64,000 bases of DNA. Source: Pelodera strongyloides (taxonomy: Eukaryota; Nematoda; Chromadorea; Rhabditida; Rhabditidae). Under the pieces are notes generated by a model. It did not search any database. It was not told the DNA's origin and saw only the letters and a list, made by a program, of their open reading frames with translations. Position numbers and translations under genes: made by a program. Each line of letters begins with the position of its first letter. Within the stretch, counting starts at the first letter, position 1. The stretch covers positions 1-64,000 of the forward strand of contig JAANDG010000076.1 of assembly GCA_036852015.1 (NCBI GenBank). The letters run 5' to 3'. Shown here piece by piece: positions 32,201 to 41,962 of this stretch.

Positions 32201-35200
32201 GCCAGAGGAAATTGCCGAAGAACGACAAATGTCCAAGACTTTTGGTCCTGTGAGGACCGTGGCCACGGTCTGAATAGATAATTTTCACTCCTTTTCCTTT
32301 GGTTTAGAATATTCTAGGTAGATGAGGGCGTAATGTTATTCACAGAAAAGGAATAGGCATCCATGCTCTTGCTGATCGCGCAAGGCTAGCTAGAACCTAG
32401 AACTAGCAGAAACACTTCCGTTTTACTATGGAATATCACTTTTGATAGCTCCTTACGGTCAAAGCGGGTCGGAAGCACATGGAACCTAAAAAGACAAACA
32501 GTTACCATACTCATTGTAGTTTGTAGTTTATAAGATAAAGTTTAATGTTCAGCCCACTCCATGGACCGAGTGCAATCGTTGTAATGAGAAACTTGTCGGG
32601 GAACAGTCTCGAACAGTGGAGTGTCATGTTGAGGTAGGGGTAGACACACAACGATAGAATACGCAGACTACTAATCATTTGCAAAATCTTTACTGTATAA
32701 TGTAACTACTGTAACTTGTAATTCTCCTTTGAAAATTGTTCACTGGTGTATCTGGCTGAACAAGCTGGTGCTGATCTGTGGTGAATAGTGCGACACTCAT
32801 ACCACTTTTCCTTGTCTATCGCTATGTATCTACCAGTTGAGCTACATCCTAAGCATCAATGTTCAGTTTCCTCTTGATAGCATACACGATTATTATGAGA
32901 TATTTTCGCGCCAACTTACTCAATTATGTTTCATTTTCTAGAGCGCCGTACCATTGGATGAGCTGAAACCGCCATACCTAGCACTACAACTATTTGGTTC
33001 AATTCCCTGTCGGTCGTCGTTGGTTCCTTTGGAACTCAGAAGACATGTATCCCACTTCCCCGTTCTACATCAGCATAGAAGGTGTTGGGTGAGGAAATTA
33101 ATTTATCTCCTGTTGGTTTAGGCGACCTTGGGAACTGAATAACTTGTGTGCCTCGGCATTAATAAATAATAGGATATGTAATAAATTTCAAACTTTGGGT
33201 TGTTTTACAATAAAGAGTAATCTAACAAGGGGTCGGCAACACCGTAAGGTGAGCGATTGGAAATTGCACCTCATAGGTAAAGAAAGTATGGTAAATAAGA
33301 GTAAAACATATATGTAAAATTTTCTGTGGTCGTCTGGGAATGGTAATGGGAACCCGTAGTGGTTAAGGTAAAAAGATGCCTTATCACATGCTTCCTGAAG
33401 TAGGTAATCATCGGTTCGGTAGTGTAGAGGGTGAGTTCTCATCTATGGTCATGATGACCAAGGTTCAATCCCCACCAGGAATGGTTTTTTGGACTTTTCC
33501 AGTGGGGACTAGTTCTCGATATTTTCAAAAGTATACATGATTTGAATGAATTTGTTTTCAACGTTTTATTTTATTTTAGTCAAACATATGAGTAAATGGT
33601 TCTGTATATACTATTATACAGAGCGATAAACACCAAAAAAGCAAATCATATTGATTGAATGTTCCAAACAGGATACGGTTTCACAGTATATTGATTTTCG
33701 CAATCATATTTACTAGACCTTTTTGAAGTAATTCTAACCAACATGTGGCAAGCCAGGCCAAAAATTTGCACCAAAATAGAAACCGCTCGGACAAACTCAC
33801 AGAAAAAAAAGAGAAAATGAAGTATCATATGCGAAAACAAAAATAAAACAATAGAATGACGAAAAGGATACGTTTGAAAATTCATCAAAAAATTCATTCA
33901 AATCAGTTATGCTTTTGAAAATATCGAGAACTAGTCCCCACTGGAAAAGTCCAAAAAACCATTCCTGGTGGGGATTGAACCTTGGTCATCATGACCATAG
34001 ATGAGAACTCACACTCTACACTACCGAACCGATGGTTACCTACTTCAGGAAGCATGTGATAAGGCATCTTTTTACCTTAAGCACTACGGGTTCCCATTAC
34101 CATTCCCAGACGACCACAGAAAATTTTACATATATGTTTTACACTTATTTACCATACTTTCTTTACCTATGAGGTGCAATTTCCAATCGCTCACCTTACG
34201 GTGTTGCCGACCCCTTGTAAGAGGTAGTCTAGTAATAAGACGTCGGCACGATAATAACTAATGGCGCCAGCATACCAGAACTACTATGTATGCCACTGTT
34301 ATATATAGCTTTAATCCATTCTAATAAAATGCAGAGCATACTGTATACTAGGAGTCCTTCATGAAGCAATTTTAAATTACGCATTTACAGTTTTTAAGAT
34401 GTAATGACGCATTTCAGTCCCATTGTGACATTCAGCGTCTGAATCGCACATACCGGGAGCGGAACGAGTTTGGAAGGGCTGCGGTTATGAGTGAGATATT
34501 CTAACTTATCTTGACTAATGATATGGCTCAGGCTCAGGCAGTCTTAGGCTTAGGCTTAGGCTTAGACTTAGTTTTTTGAGGTTTTTTTTAGGGTTTTTAA
34601 TAGTTTCGTTAAAGTTATCGCAATGTTTCTTGACTCCATTGTCGTAATATGTATATTTTTTCAACCTTTTTCATACACATCTATTGTAAAAATGAACATA
34701 AACTCTAAGAAAAATCTATCTAAATTCGAGCATCTTTGCATAATTACGTAAGAATTTTGCTGTCCACGATGCGTTTCAAAAACCGGCCGCTATTTCGCTT
34801 TAAAACTTTAAACGATCTTCTTTAGAAGTTCTTCCATTCGGAAAATACCTTCTGGGCGAACGGTTGCCCCGATTCAAGTCGCTTGTAGAGAGGAAGCTTT
34901 TCTTTGTGAGTATTTTGCTTTCGATCACAATTGCGTACATCTTAACAGGATACGGCACCCTATTTTTTTTTGTTATGTGGCACGGAGCATGGCGGAATTA
35001 CTGGATACACTTATACACTGACTATTACCGTACTTTATACTGGGTCGTTTAGCTTTGTCTAGCGTGCTTTTAGTAAGGCATGAGACGAACGTGCCAACAG
35101 TTTATAATATAAATTCTAGGTTTACGAAGGTAACTCGCTCATTTTGCCCTGCCGACAGAAGGCCAATGAAGTGAAGGTATGTGTGGATATGTGTATGTGT

Positions 35201-35268
35201 GTGTATGTGTGTGTGTATGTGTGTGTATGTGTGTATGTGTGTGTATGTGTGTATGTGTGTGTATGTGT

Positions 35269-35346
<78 letters not shown>

Positions 35347-38300
35347 CGCGCACTAATCGTAAGGACGAAATTGCTAGGATTATTTCACTGTGTATTTTCT
35401 AGAGACGATAAAAGAGATATACGGCAAATCATTTTCCCCCCATTCTTCAGGGACTCTTATGGATGACAGAAAAGCGGGGAAAACTACTTTCCTCCAACGT
35501 GTCGACGCTATTTGGCGGCGGCGATCGTGTGTATTTGGACGGCAACCAGGCACTTGTATTCTCGACTATTGAAGAGGACGATGCGGACGAATACATGTAG
35601 CATTTATATTTTATTTTCAATCAATATCTTTGAAAAATGTAAATTTACAGCTATATGGCTGGCCAAGTAACGCGTAGCATACACGAAAACAATTATGTGT
35701 TACCCGATGGAAATAAGGGGGATTTCTTATAAACCTTCTTATTTAATTGTGCTCCAAAATCTGAATAGATCTCTTCTATGGGTCTGATACTCTAATGCGC
35801 AGGCGTCGCCTCCAAAATAATTATGTCAGGACACTTTAATTTAATTACTCTATATCACTGCATATATACACTTGTATATGATACACCTTTCCATTTCTCT
35901 TTTACCCGATGGCTAATCGACTACAGTGTTTTGTTGTATTGCTTCTCTTCATCATATTATTTAATGCACACCTCGGTGTTATGGTTGGGAACACTACCTT
36001 TGAAACGTAGTATTTTACTGTTCCATTATGCTATATTCATTAGTCTACGACTAGTCATTGTTTACGTCTAGAAACGTTATTATAGACGTATTTGCATATA
36101 TAGCATTACTATATACACCTGGTGAAATAACGTATAGATATTGTCTTGCCTGCTACAATAAACTACTCTACTCTACGTGTGCCTCGTGGTCGCATCAATT
36201 GGCGTTCAAGGATTCGACTTTCGAAACTCCGGAGGATCGACGCTCATTTTCGAAAATATCCTTGAGCTAGCAGTTTACTGCGCTCGGATTTGCGCATTTT
36301 CGAAAATTTGCAGTTCGGTTTTCGGTGGTTTTCGAATACAGGATGTCCCCAGGAGCCGAGAAGACCGCATTGGAGGAGCAGCAGAAGTTGTTCAAGGAGC
36401 AACAGAAGCTGATCAAGGAGCTGCTGGAGGAATCCAGGAAGCGTGATGAAGACTCACGGAAGCGAGATGAGGACGCAAAGAATAGAGAAGAAAGGTTGCT
36501 GAAGTTGCTGGAACAGCGGAGCGGAGCCGCATCGTCAGGAGGAGCACCGCTGGCGTCGATGTTGGGTGACAGGATCACGATTTTCGAGTACGATGCTGAT
36601 GGAGGAGTCACTTTCACCAAGTGGTTCCAACGTTTCGAGGACATCGTCACTGCGGAAGGAGGTGGTTTGTCGGAAGCCGAACAAGCCAGGTTGTTGATAT
36701 CCAAGCTGAACGACCGTGCATACGCCAGGCTGAGCAATGTCGTCGCGCCGAAGAGGATCAAGGACCTACCGATCAAGGAGCTGTCCCAGGAATTGGAGAA
36801 GCTGTTCGGGGAGAAATCGACGATCTTCAGAAGGAGGCACAACGCGCTGAGGACGACCAGACAACCAGGTGAGTCGTACAGAGAGTACGCCTCAAGTGTC
36901 AACCGCATGTGTGAAGCCGCTTTACTCAAGGACATGAAGGAGCAAGACTTCAAGACATTACTGTTCGTTGGTGGACTGCAACAACCTGAAGACAGTGAAC
37001 TGAGGAAACGTTTGCTGCGGAAGCTGGAAGTGACGGAAACGTGCCAGTTGGAGGATCTGTTGGTCGAGTGTGATTCGATGCAGACTTTGATCAAGGACGC
37101 AGCCCGGATAGGAGGAGACGAACAAGTAAGTGAAGTGAATAAGGTTCTGAACCAAAGGAGGAGGAACTGGAAAAGCAACCCTAGCAAGGAAGCAATTCCG
37201 GAGAAACCGATGGTTCGAGGAGCGTGCTATAATTGTGGTGAGATTGGACACTATGCAAGCAACTGCCAAAAGTAGGACGTGGAAGACCTGCCCAACAGCC
37301 TACCCAGAGGAAATGGAGGGATGGCAAACGTGGAGGACCTGCCTACGCTAAGAAAATCGAGGAGGACGAAAGCATCGTTATTGCCGCGACACGGAAGATG
37401 GTGGAAGTCAATATTGGATCTCAACGAGTGGAGATGCAATTGGACACTGGAGCTGATGTCACACTTATCGATCGAGCTACATGGAGGTCATTGGGATCGT
37501 CGACGCTGGAGAGTGTGGACACAAAATTGAAAGCTGCCAATGGAACACCGATCGCCGTGATGGGACGTCTGAGGACAGATTTCGCGTGCAAGGAATTCAG
37601 TGGTCACGGAAGCTGCTATGTGACCGAGGATATTAAACTACTGGGAATCGATTGGATCGACCAGCTGCCGCCGTTCAAGGAAACATTCGATACAATGTGT
37701 TGTACAGTGAAGACTACCGAATTGACGGAAGGACTTCGACTGGAGTTTCCGGATGTGTTCAAGAAGGAGCTGGGCGCTGTTCGAAGATGAAAGCCCGGTT
37801 TGTACTGAAGAAGGATGCTCAACCGATTTTCGCCGCGAAGAGGAAGATACCGTTCGCTGTGGAGCCACTGGTAATGAAGGAGATCGACCGGCTAGTCGAG
37901 CAAGGAGTCGTCTCGCCAGTGGAGTATTCAAGATGGGCCGCGCCAATCGTCGCTGTGAAGAAGAAGACTGGAGCCGTGAGGGTGTGCTCAGACTTTTCGA
38001 CAGGACTCAACGACGCTTTGGAACTGCATCGCCACCCATTACCTACAGCAGAAGAAATCTTCGCACAACTCAATGGAGGTAAATATTTTACGCAGATCGA
38101 CTTCGCTGATGCTTATCTGCAGATCGAAGTTGAAGAATCTTCAAAGGAGCTGGTCACGATTACGACGCAGAAGGGATTGTTCCGGTACAATCGCCTACCC
38201 TTTGGAGTCAAATCTGCACCCGGCATATTTCAACAAGTGATGGATTCGATGATCGCAGGATTGGAAGGATGTGCTGCCTATTTGGATGATGTGATCGTCA

Positions 38301-40970
38301 CCGGAGGATCATTGGAGGAGCACAATAGGAACGTCCAATCTATTTGAGAGGATCAACGACTATGGTTTTCGTGTTCGACTGGAGAAGTGCAGTTTCGCCC
38401 AGCGACAGATCCGTTTCCTGGGACATGTTATCGACAAGGACGGCCGTCGACCGGACCCAGAGAAGATTGCTGCGATCAAGAATATGCCGGAACCCAAGAA
38501 CCTGCAGCAGGTTGAATCGTTTCTTGGGTTAGTTAGTTATTATTCGTCTTTTGTATCAGACATGCGTTCATTTCGTGCACCATTGGACGCGCTGAAGAAA
38601 AAGGACACCGAGTTCGTCTGGTCCAAGGATTGCAAAGAAGCCTTCGAGAAGCTCAAAGAAGTGTTGCAATCGGATCTTCTCTTGACGCACTACGATCCAA
38701 AGATGGAGATTGTGGTGGCAGCAGACGCAAGCGACTACGGGATTGGAGCAGTCATCTCTCACCGATACCCGAATGGAATGGAAAAGGCAATATGGCATTG
38801 CAGTCGCGCCCTCACGCCTGCGGAGAAGAATTATGGACAGATTGAGAAGGAAGCACTCGCCCTAGTGTATGCCGTAAGGAAATTTCACCGCTACATATAT
38901 GGACGACCCTTCATGTTGTTGACTGATCACAAGCCACTGCTTGCCGTGTTTGGAAGCAGGAAAGGAATATCGGTTCATTCAACAAATCGCCTTCAAAGAT
39001 GGTCCCTTGTACTACTGGCTTACGATTTCAAGATCCAGTACCGATCAACTACCAGCTTTGGACAGGCCGATGCATTATCAAGACTGATTGCTACGCAACA
39101 CGTGCCAGAAGAAGATATCGTCATTGGAATGATTGAGGACGACGTCGCCGCCGTGTATTTGGATGCGATCAGGACTTTGCCAGTTATGCAAAAGGACATT
39201 CGTGCTGCAATGGAAAAGGATCATGTGTTACCGAATATCGTGGAATCTGTGAAGACTGGGAGATGGTGTCAAGGAAAACCCGGATCTGCCCTGCACAACT
39301 TTCACAGTAAGAATGGAATTATCGATATTCGAGGGATGCCTTTTCCTGGGACGTAGGATTGTGGTACCGCACTCACTGCAAGGAAGAGTGTTGAGGATGC
39401 TGCACGACGGACACCCTGGAGCAACACGGATGAAGATGTTGGCGAGGAACAACGTCTACTGGCAAGGAATGGACAAGGACATCGAACATTTGGTCAAGAG
39501 TTGTGTACCTTGCCAAAGTGCCGCGAAGATGCCCTTGAAGAACTGAAACCATGGCCCGACTGTACTCGTGCAATGGAGAGGATTCACATTGATTTCGCTG
39601 GACCAATGGAAGGACGTATGTACCTGGTGGTCGTGGATGCCTACTCCAAGTGGCCGGAAATAAGAGAGATGACAACGACATCCGCCACTGCTACGATTAA
39701 AGAGGTTGGTAAGATAGTTGCAAAATTTGGCTTCCCGGAAGTACTTGTGTCAGATAATGGTTCGCAGTTCACATCGAAGGAGTTTGAAGAATACTGCCGG
39801 AGAAGTGGGATCAAGCATGTGAAAACGCCACCATTTCACCCCCAATCAAACGGACAAGCTGAACGCTTTGTGGATACGTTCAAGAGGACTCTCAAGAAAT
39901 TGAAGGGAGAGGGAACGACAGCCGAAATGCTGCAGAAGTTCCTGATGACTTACCGTTCGACTCCGTGCACATCTTCACCTGGAAAACGATCGCCTGCAGA
40001 AAACTTTATTGGCCGACCGTTGAGAACTCCGTTGACTACGCTATCTCGAACGTCTCGAAGAAGTGTAAAAGAAGAAAACCATCTTCCCGAGGAAAGAAGA
40101 AAGAAGATGGAGGAACAGTTCAATCGTCATCATGGTGCTCGCAACAAGGAATTGACTGAAGACGCCCTGGTATACGCTCGTGATTTGAAAAATTCAGCAA
40201 AGCCGACGTGGATACCTGCTCGGGTGCTGAGGAAGATTGGAAGAACAATCTACGAAGTAATTACGACCGATGGACGGACTTGGAAGCGACACATGAACCA
40301 GCTGCGGAAACGTTACAACGAAGATGTGCTGCCTACGATGTGGGAGGACTTCGACTTGAAACAAGAAGACGCACAACCCGCCGACGGATCTACATCAACT
40401 GCGATCGACGTCACTGGTGACATATCGACAGGATGGGACGATTCGGATTCGGATTCGGACACCGATGCTGGAACGACGTACAGACGACCAACGAGGAATT
40501 GTGGCCCACCGAAGAAGCTCGTCATGGATCCGTCTAATAAGAAATACTCTTTTAATTAATAGGGGAGGTGTTGGGAACACTACCTTTGAAACGTAGTATT
40601 TTACTGTTCCATTATGCTATATTCATTAGTCTACGACTAGTCATTGTTTACGTCTAGAAACGTTATTATAGACGTATTTGCATATATAGCATTACTATAT
40701 ATACCTGGTGAAATAGCGTACAGATATTGTCTTGCCTGCTACAATAAACTACTCTACTCTACGTGTGCCTCGTGGTCGCATCAGTTATTCAATATATAAA
40801 TAAATTGCAGGTGCTTCGACTCGCGTAACGAGGTGGTTGGCGTCTACAAGGTCGACATCAAGCAGAACGACCAGACCAAGGAAATGCTAATGTCTCTAGA
40901 GATTGTCACCAAGTTTGCGGTCTTCCTTTTCATATTTATTATGGTAGCGAACTTGCTCGTTACTTCATGA
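25180..40970 (+). CDS. Secreted or membrane-tethered protein with two Ig domains (FAM187-like plan)
   Basis: Fourteen exons join in phase: 25180-25233, 27493-27638, 29862-29961, 31117-31196, 31318-31383, 31526-31618, 32111-32249, 32553-32633, 32942-33088, 34418-34490, 34826-34905, 35120-35176, 35451-35596 and 40811-40970; 473 residues. Residues 1-17 are a signal peptide. Ig domain 1 spans Cys64 (VTIPC) to Cys181, closed by SRSDVGFYRC. A linker has WTECNRC (Trp230, Cys233, Cys236) and further cysteines. Ig domain 2 runs from NSLILPC (Cys364) through LLWM (Trp376) to DDADEYMC (Cys422). Residues about 455-471 are hydrophobic and reach almost to the C-terminus, so this is either a tail-less transmembrane helix or a GPI signal. 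Role unknown; Ig-WxxCxxC-Ig-helix recalls FAM187/nematode igdb-type proteins (inference). The 5.2-kb last intron contains a complete LTR retrotransposon. Confidence 0.85.
26187..26362. mobile_element. TTAA MITE family A, copy 4
   Basis: TTAA-AGCGAAATACCGACCGG at left and CGGCCGGTACTTAGCT-TTAA at right; in intron 1 of the Ig gene. Confidence 0.9.
26435..27245. repeat. CTACCCC-rich minisatellite with strand switch
   Basis: From about 26,450 to 26,930 the plus strand repeats ACTACCCCA-ACTTATTTTACATG with unit lengths near 20-25 bp. From about 26,940 to 27,245 the sense is mainly reversed (GGGGTAGTATTTT units), with a few CTACCCC words mixed in. The tract is in intron 1 of the Ig gene. Confidence 0.85.
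28790..28920 (-). mobile_element. SINE family 1, headless partial copy
   Basis: Shares CAAGGTTTGCTTATGAC-TGTTCCGCAGAGG, GAGCAGTA-GCGACGAGTTCCAG, and CAAATTGCTCGACGTCTTCGGGC blocks with 53.6 and 58.5 kb. The tRNA-like head is missing here. Confidence 0.75.
29237..29300. repeat. CT then poly-T tract
   Basis: (CT)n of about 26 bp followed by a run of over 30 T, in intron 2 of the Ig gene. Confidence 0.95.
29966..30190 (-). mobile_element. SINE family 2 (tRNA-derived), copy 1
   Basis: On the minus strand a tRNA-like head holds A box TAGCTCAACGGGTAGAGC and B box GGGTTCGAATC, followed by a tail ending at AAAGGAGAAGAGTTTGT. The same head and tail words recur at 46,985-47,185. The acceptor stem does not pair well and no CCA-side partner is present, so it is not a functional tRNA gene. 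Confidence 0.75.
30699..30840. mobile_element. GAGGCC-TTCACCA MITE, copy 2
   Basis: Ends AGAGGCCATAGTTACCACTC and its inverse GAGTGGTGAATATGGCCTC; internal TTCCCCGTGGGGATTTCCCC is also palindromic. Confidence 0.75.
30886..30960 (-). mobile_element. SINE family 1, short partial copy
   Basis: TTATGACTTGTTCCGCACAGG and AGACGAGTTCCAGA-TTGCTCGAC match the family-1 body in reduced form. Confidence 0.6.
31203..31226 (-). other. SL1-like 22-mer
   Basis: Minus strand reads GGTTTAGTTGCCCAAGTTTGAG followed by GT in two pieces (GGTTTAGTTGCCC then AAGTTTGAG). It differs from the conserved nematode SL1 leader at two positions. I see no Sm site downstream, so a functional SL RNA gene is unlikely. It lies just after the donor of Ig-gene exon 4. 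Confidence 0.45.
31656..31804. mobile_element. GTGGCCGTATGCAC-type MITE, full copy
   Basis: Begins GTGGCCGTACGCACGAACG and ends CGTGCATACGGCCAC: 149 bp with imperfect terminal inverted repeats, in the Ig-gene intron following exon 6. Confidence 0.85.
31875..32049. mobile_element. TTAA MITE family A, copy 5
   Basis: TTAA-AGCGAAATACCGGTCG at left and CTGGTATTTCGCT-TTAA at right; about 60 bp upstream of Ig-gene exon 7. Confidence 0.9.
32760..32855 (-). repeat. tRNA-like A-box remnant
   Basis: Minus strand has TAGCTCAACTGGTAGA, a tRNA A-box-like stretch; no B box follows. Probably a truncated SINE head in an intron. Confidence 0.4.
33225..34235. mobile_element. One-kilobase inverted repeat with tRNA-like arms
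   Basis: The left arm (about 33,225-33,550) and right arm (about 33,880-34,235) are nearly exact inverse copies, separated by a unique loop of about 330 bp. Each arm contains a tRNA-like head with B box AAGGTTCAATCCCCACC and A-side TAGTGTAGAGGGTGAG. It could be two SINE copies inserted head to head or a single foldback element. Located in the Ig-gene intron between exons 9 and 10. Confidence 0.85.
34542..34570 (+). repeat. Interstitial telomere-like tract (TTAGGC)n
   Basis: About four TTAGGC or near-TTAGGC units in plus orientation, in the intron after exon 10 of the Ig gene. Confidence 0.8.
34680..34803. mobile_element. TTAA MITE family A, copy 6 (right part)
   Basis: The right half (GCGTTTCAAAAACCGGCC, ATTTCGCT-TTAA) is intact; the left end is missing. 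The gene's next acceptor lies about 20 bp downstream. Confidence 0.8.
35177..35345. repeat. GT/TGTA microsatellite
   Basis: Interrupted TATGTGTG units passing into about 65 bp of pure GT. It starts immediately at the donor of Ig-gene exon 12 (AAG then GTATGTG), so the tract and the splice site overlap. Confidence 0.95.
35983..36197 (+). repeat. 5' LTR
   Basis: 215 bp ending GTGGTCGCATCA. The first base is G where the 3' copy has the canonical T of TG...CA. Contains AATAAA at 36,157-36,162. Confidence 0.93.
36200..36217 (+). promoter_or_regulatory. Primer-binding site of the retrotransposon
   Basis: Two bases after the 5' LTR, TGGCGTTCAAGGATTCGA is complementary to a tRNA 3' end (TGG pairs with CCA, and TTCGAATCC-like T-arm sequence follows). 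The tRNA identity was not determined. Confidence 0.75.
36325..37275 (+). CDS. gag of the LTR retrotransposon
   Basis: A 316-codon intact ORF for the structural protein that packages the element RNA. The N-terminus is a charged, Lys/Glu-rich helix likely to coil (about residues 10-60). The middle matches the retrotransposon gag shape (WFQRFEDIV early, LSQELEKLFG, FR..H..L.T.R). The C-terminus is one CCHC zinc knuckle, CYNCGEIGHYASNC (301-314), just before the TAG. The frame then shifts by -1 into the protease region; the local sequence CCAAAAGTAG could allow slippage, though it is not a classic heptamer. A downstream ATG at 36,343 could be the true start. Confidence 0.9.
   Translation: MVFEYRMSPGAEKTALEEQQKLFKEQQKLIKELLEESRKRDEDSRKRDEDAKNREERLLKLLEQRSGAASSGGAPLASMLGDRITIFEYDADGGVTFTKWFQRFEDIVTAEGGGLSEAEQARLLISKLNDRAYARLSNVVAPKRIKDLPIKELSQELEKLFGEKSTIFRRRHNALRTTRQPGESYREYASSVNRMCEAALLKDMKEQDFKTLLFVGGLQQPEDSELRKRLLRKLEVTETCQLEDLLVECDSMQTLIKDAARIGGDEQVSEVNKVLNQRRRNWKSNPSKEAIPEKPMVRGACYNCGEIGHYASNCQK
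37276..40559 (+). pseudogene. pol of the LTR retrotransposon, frame-disrupted
   Basis: Protease with the LDTGAD active site lies near 37,440; reverse transcriptase with the YLDD catalytic motif near 38,279-38,290; RNase H at about 38,690-39,100 (DASDYGIGAV, DHKPLL); integrase at about 39,390-40,000 with an HHCC zinc finger and the D, D, E residues (HIDFAGP, SDNGSQF, NGQAER). The reading frame changes at about 37,770 (one base lost), 38,335 (one gained or two lost), 39,335 (one gained) and 39,540 (one lost), so no single polyprotein is encoded as given. Between breaks the coding is clean with no nonsense codons. I did not reconstruct the protein. No chromodomain is obvious in the acidic C-terminal tail. 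Confidence 0.9.
40561..40568 (+). promoter_or_regulatory. Polypurine tract
   Basis: AGGGGAGG directly abuts the 3' LTR and follows the stop of the last pol ORF; expected primer for plus-strand DNA. Confidence 0.85.
40569..40783 (+). repeat. 3' LTR
   Basis: 215 bp starting TGTTGGGAACAC and ending GCATCA, with AATAAA at 40,743-40,748. Differs from the 5' LTR at about four positions. Confidence 0.95.
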
Positions 40971-41962
40971 TAACTCCAAGGAATTCCCAGTCATTCCCAG
41001 TTTAACAGTAATCTGCGATTCCCAGCCGTATGTGCGAACAAGCGGGCGAAAATTTGTCTGTCTTCGTATGACTCCCGCTGGAAAGCTACTCCCGGCTTCA
41101 TGCATACGACCAATAGGGCTAGCTCGAAATCTGGGAACCATAGTTGAGAACCTGTTCTTGTTTTTTTTTCGGTACAGCTTTGAAAGTCATTTAATTAATT
41201 CCTTTGACGACGTAATTGATCTCGTTGCTAATTGTCATAACATTAGAGTTTATCAACAAAATAGATTTGACATGATTTTTTTTAATATTAGTTTAGTAAA
41301 CAAGCTGAACCTGAAGGTATTGCAAACTAGGGTTTGACAATTATCAGAAAAAGGACTAAATTTATATCAAATTCCTTCCTTATTGTTTTGCCATGTTTTG
41401 TTGCTGTTATTTTTCTTCAGGGCTTTTTGCTTGTTTTAGGTTTTATCTTTGTTTATTTTTGTTGTTGTTCTAAGTTTTTCTAATAAATCTTTTATTTAAC
41501 AATCCATGTTGTAATATTTATTCTGAGGAATAAATTATTGAATTTGAGCGAGGATAAACTTCCAAGTAGCAGGCAATTAGATGGAGTGGTTCAAAAATAC
41601 AGTCTACGAATTAGGCAATTAAGGTTTGGCGATTGCTATCTAGGCCAACCATTAGATTATGAAAATGAAGGAGTACTAGACCTGTTACTAGACAGTACTA
41701 GACCAGTTACTGACGAGTAATTCGGCGCCTTCAACAAAGAAAACACGTTTCTTCCAATTATCTAGGAAAACGTAGCACAATAGTTGTAGTGTTTGTTTAT
41801 TGCGATTATGTGGCTCATCTTTTCAGAGAGAAACTATTTAGAGAGTGGAGAGGTGAGAGAGAGAGGGAGAGTGGGAGGGAGGGAGGGAGAGAGGGAGATG
41901 AGAGGCGGTGAGAGCTGCATCATAAACAATAATTAGCATATAATTGCAAAGTAAGTAAATAA
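40971..41962. other. Convergent intergenic region
   Basis: Lies between the 3' end of the Ig gene and the 3' end of the EF-hand gene. It has AT-rich sequence, a short foldback at about 41,026-41,111 (CCGTATGTGCGAAC / GCATACGACC) and a GA-rich tract at 41,850-41,910. No gene is supported. Confidence 0.5.

Larger units (their letters stand above)
35978..40788 (+). mobile_element. Ty3/Gypsy-type LTR retrotransposon with target duplication
   Basis: A complete element: 5-bp target duplication GTTAT (35,978-35,982 and 40,784-40,788), two 215-bp LTRs, primer-binding site, gag, pol (protease, reverse transcriptase, RNase H, integrase, in that order, which defines Ty3/Gypsy rather than Copia) and a polypurine tract. 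No envelope-like ORF is present. It is inserted in the last intron of the Ig gene in the same orientation as the gene. The LTRs differ at only about four of 215 positions, so insertion is recent, but pol is broken by several single-base frame changes. Confidence 0.95.

Noticed and set aside
35102..35466. Cys/Val and Thr/His repeat ORFs
   Set aside because: Translations of the GT microsatellite on both strands.
36267..37187. 306-codon minus-strand ORF
   Set aside because: Antisense to gag; it reads through the reverse complement of the coiled and zinc-knuckle coding sequence and has no domain of its own.
38568..39681. Several 70-100 codon minus-strand ORFs
   Set aside because: Antisense shadows of RNase H and integrase coding sequence.
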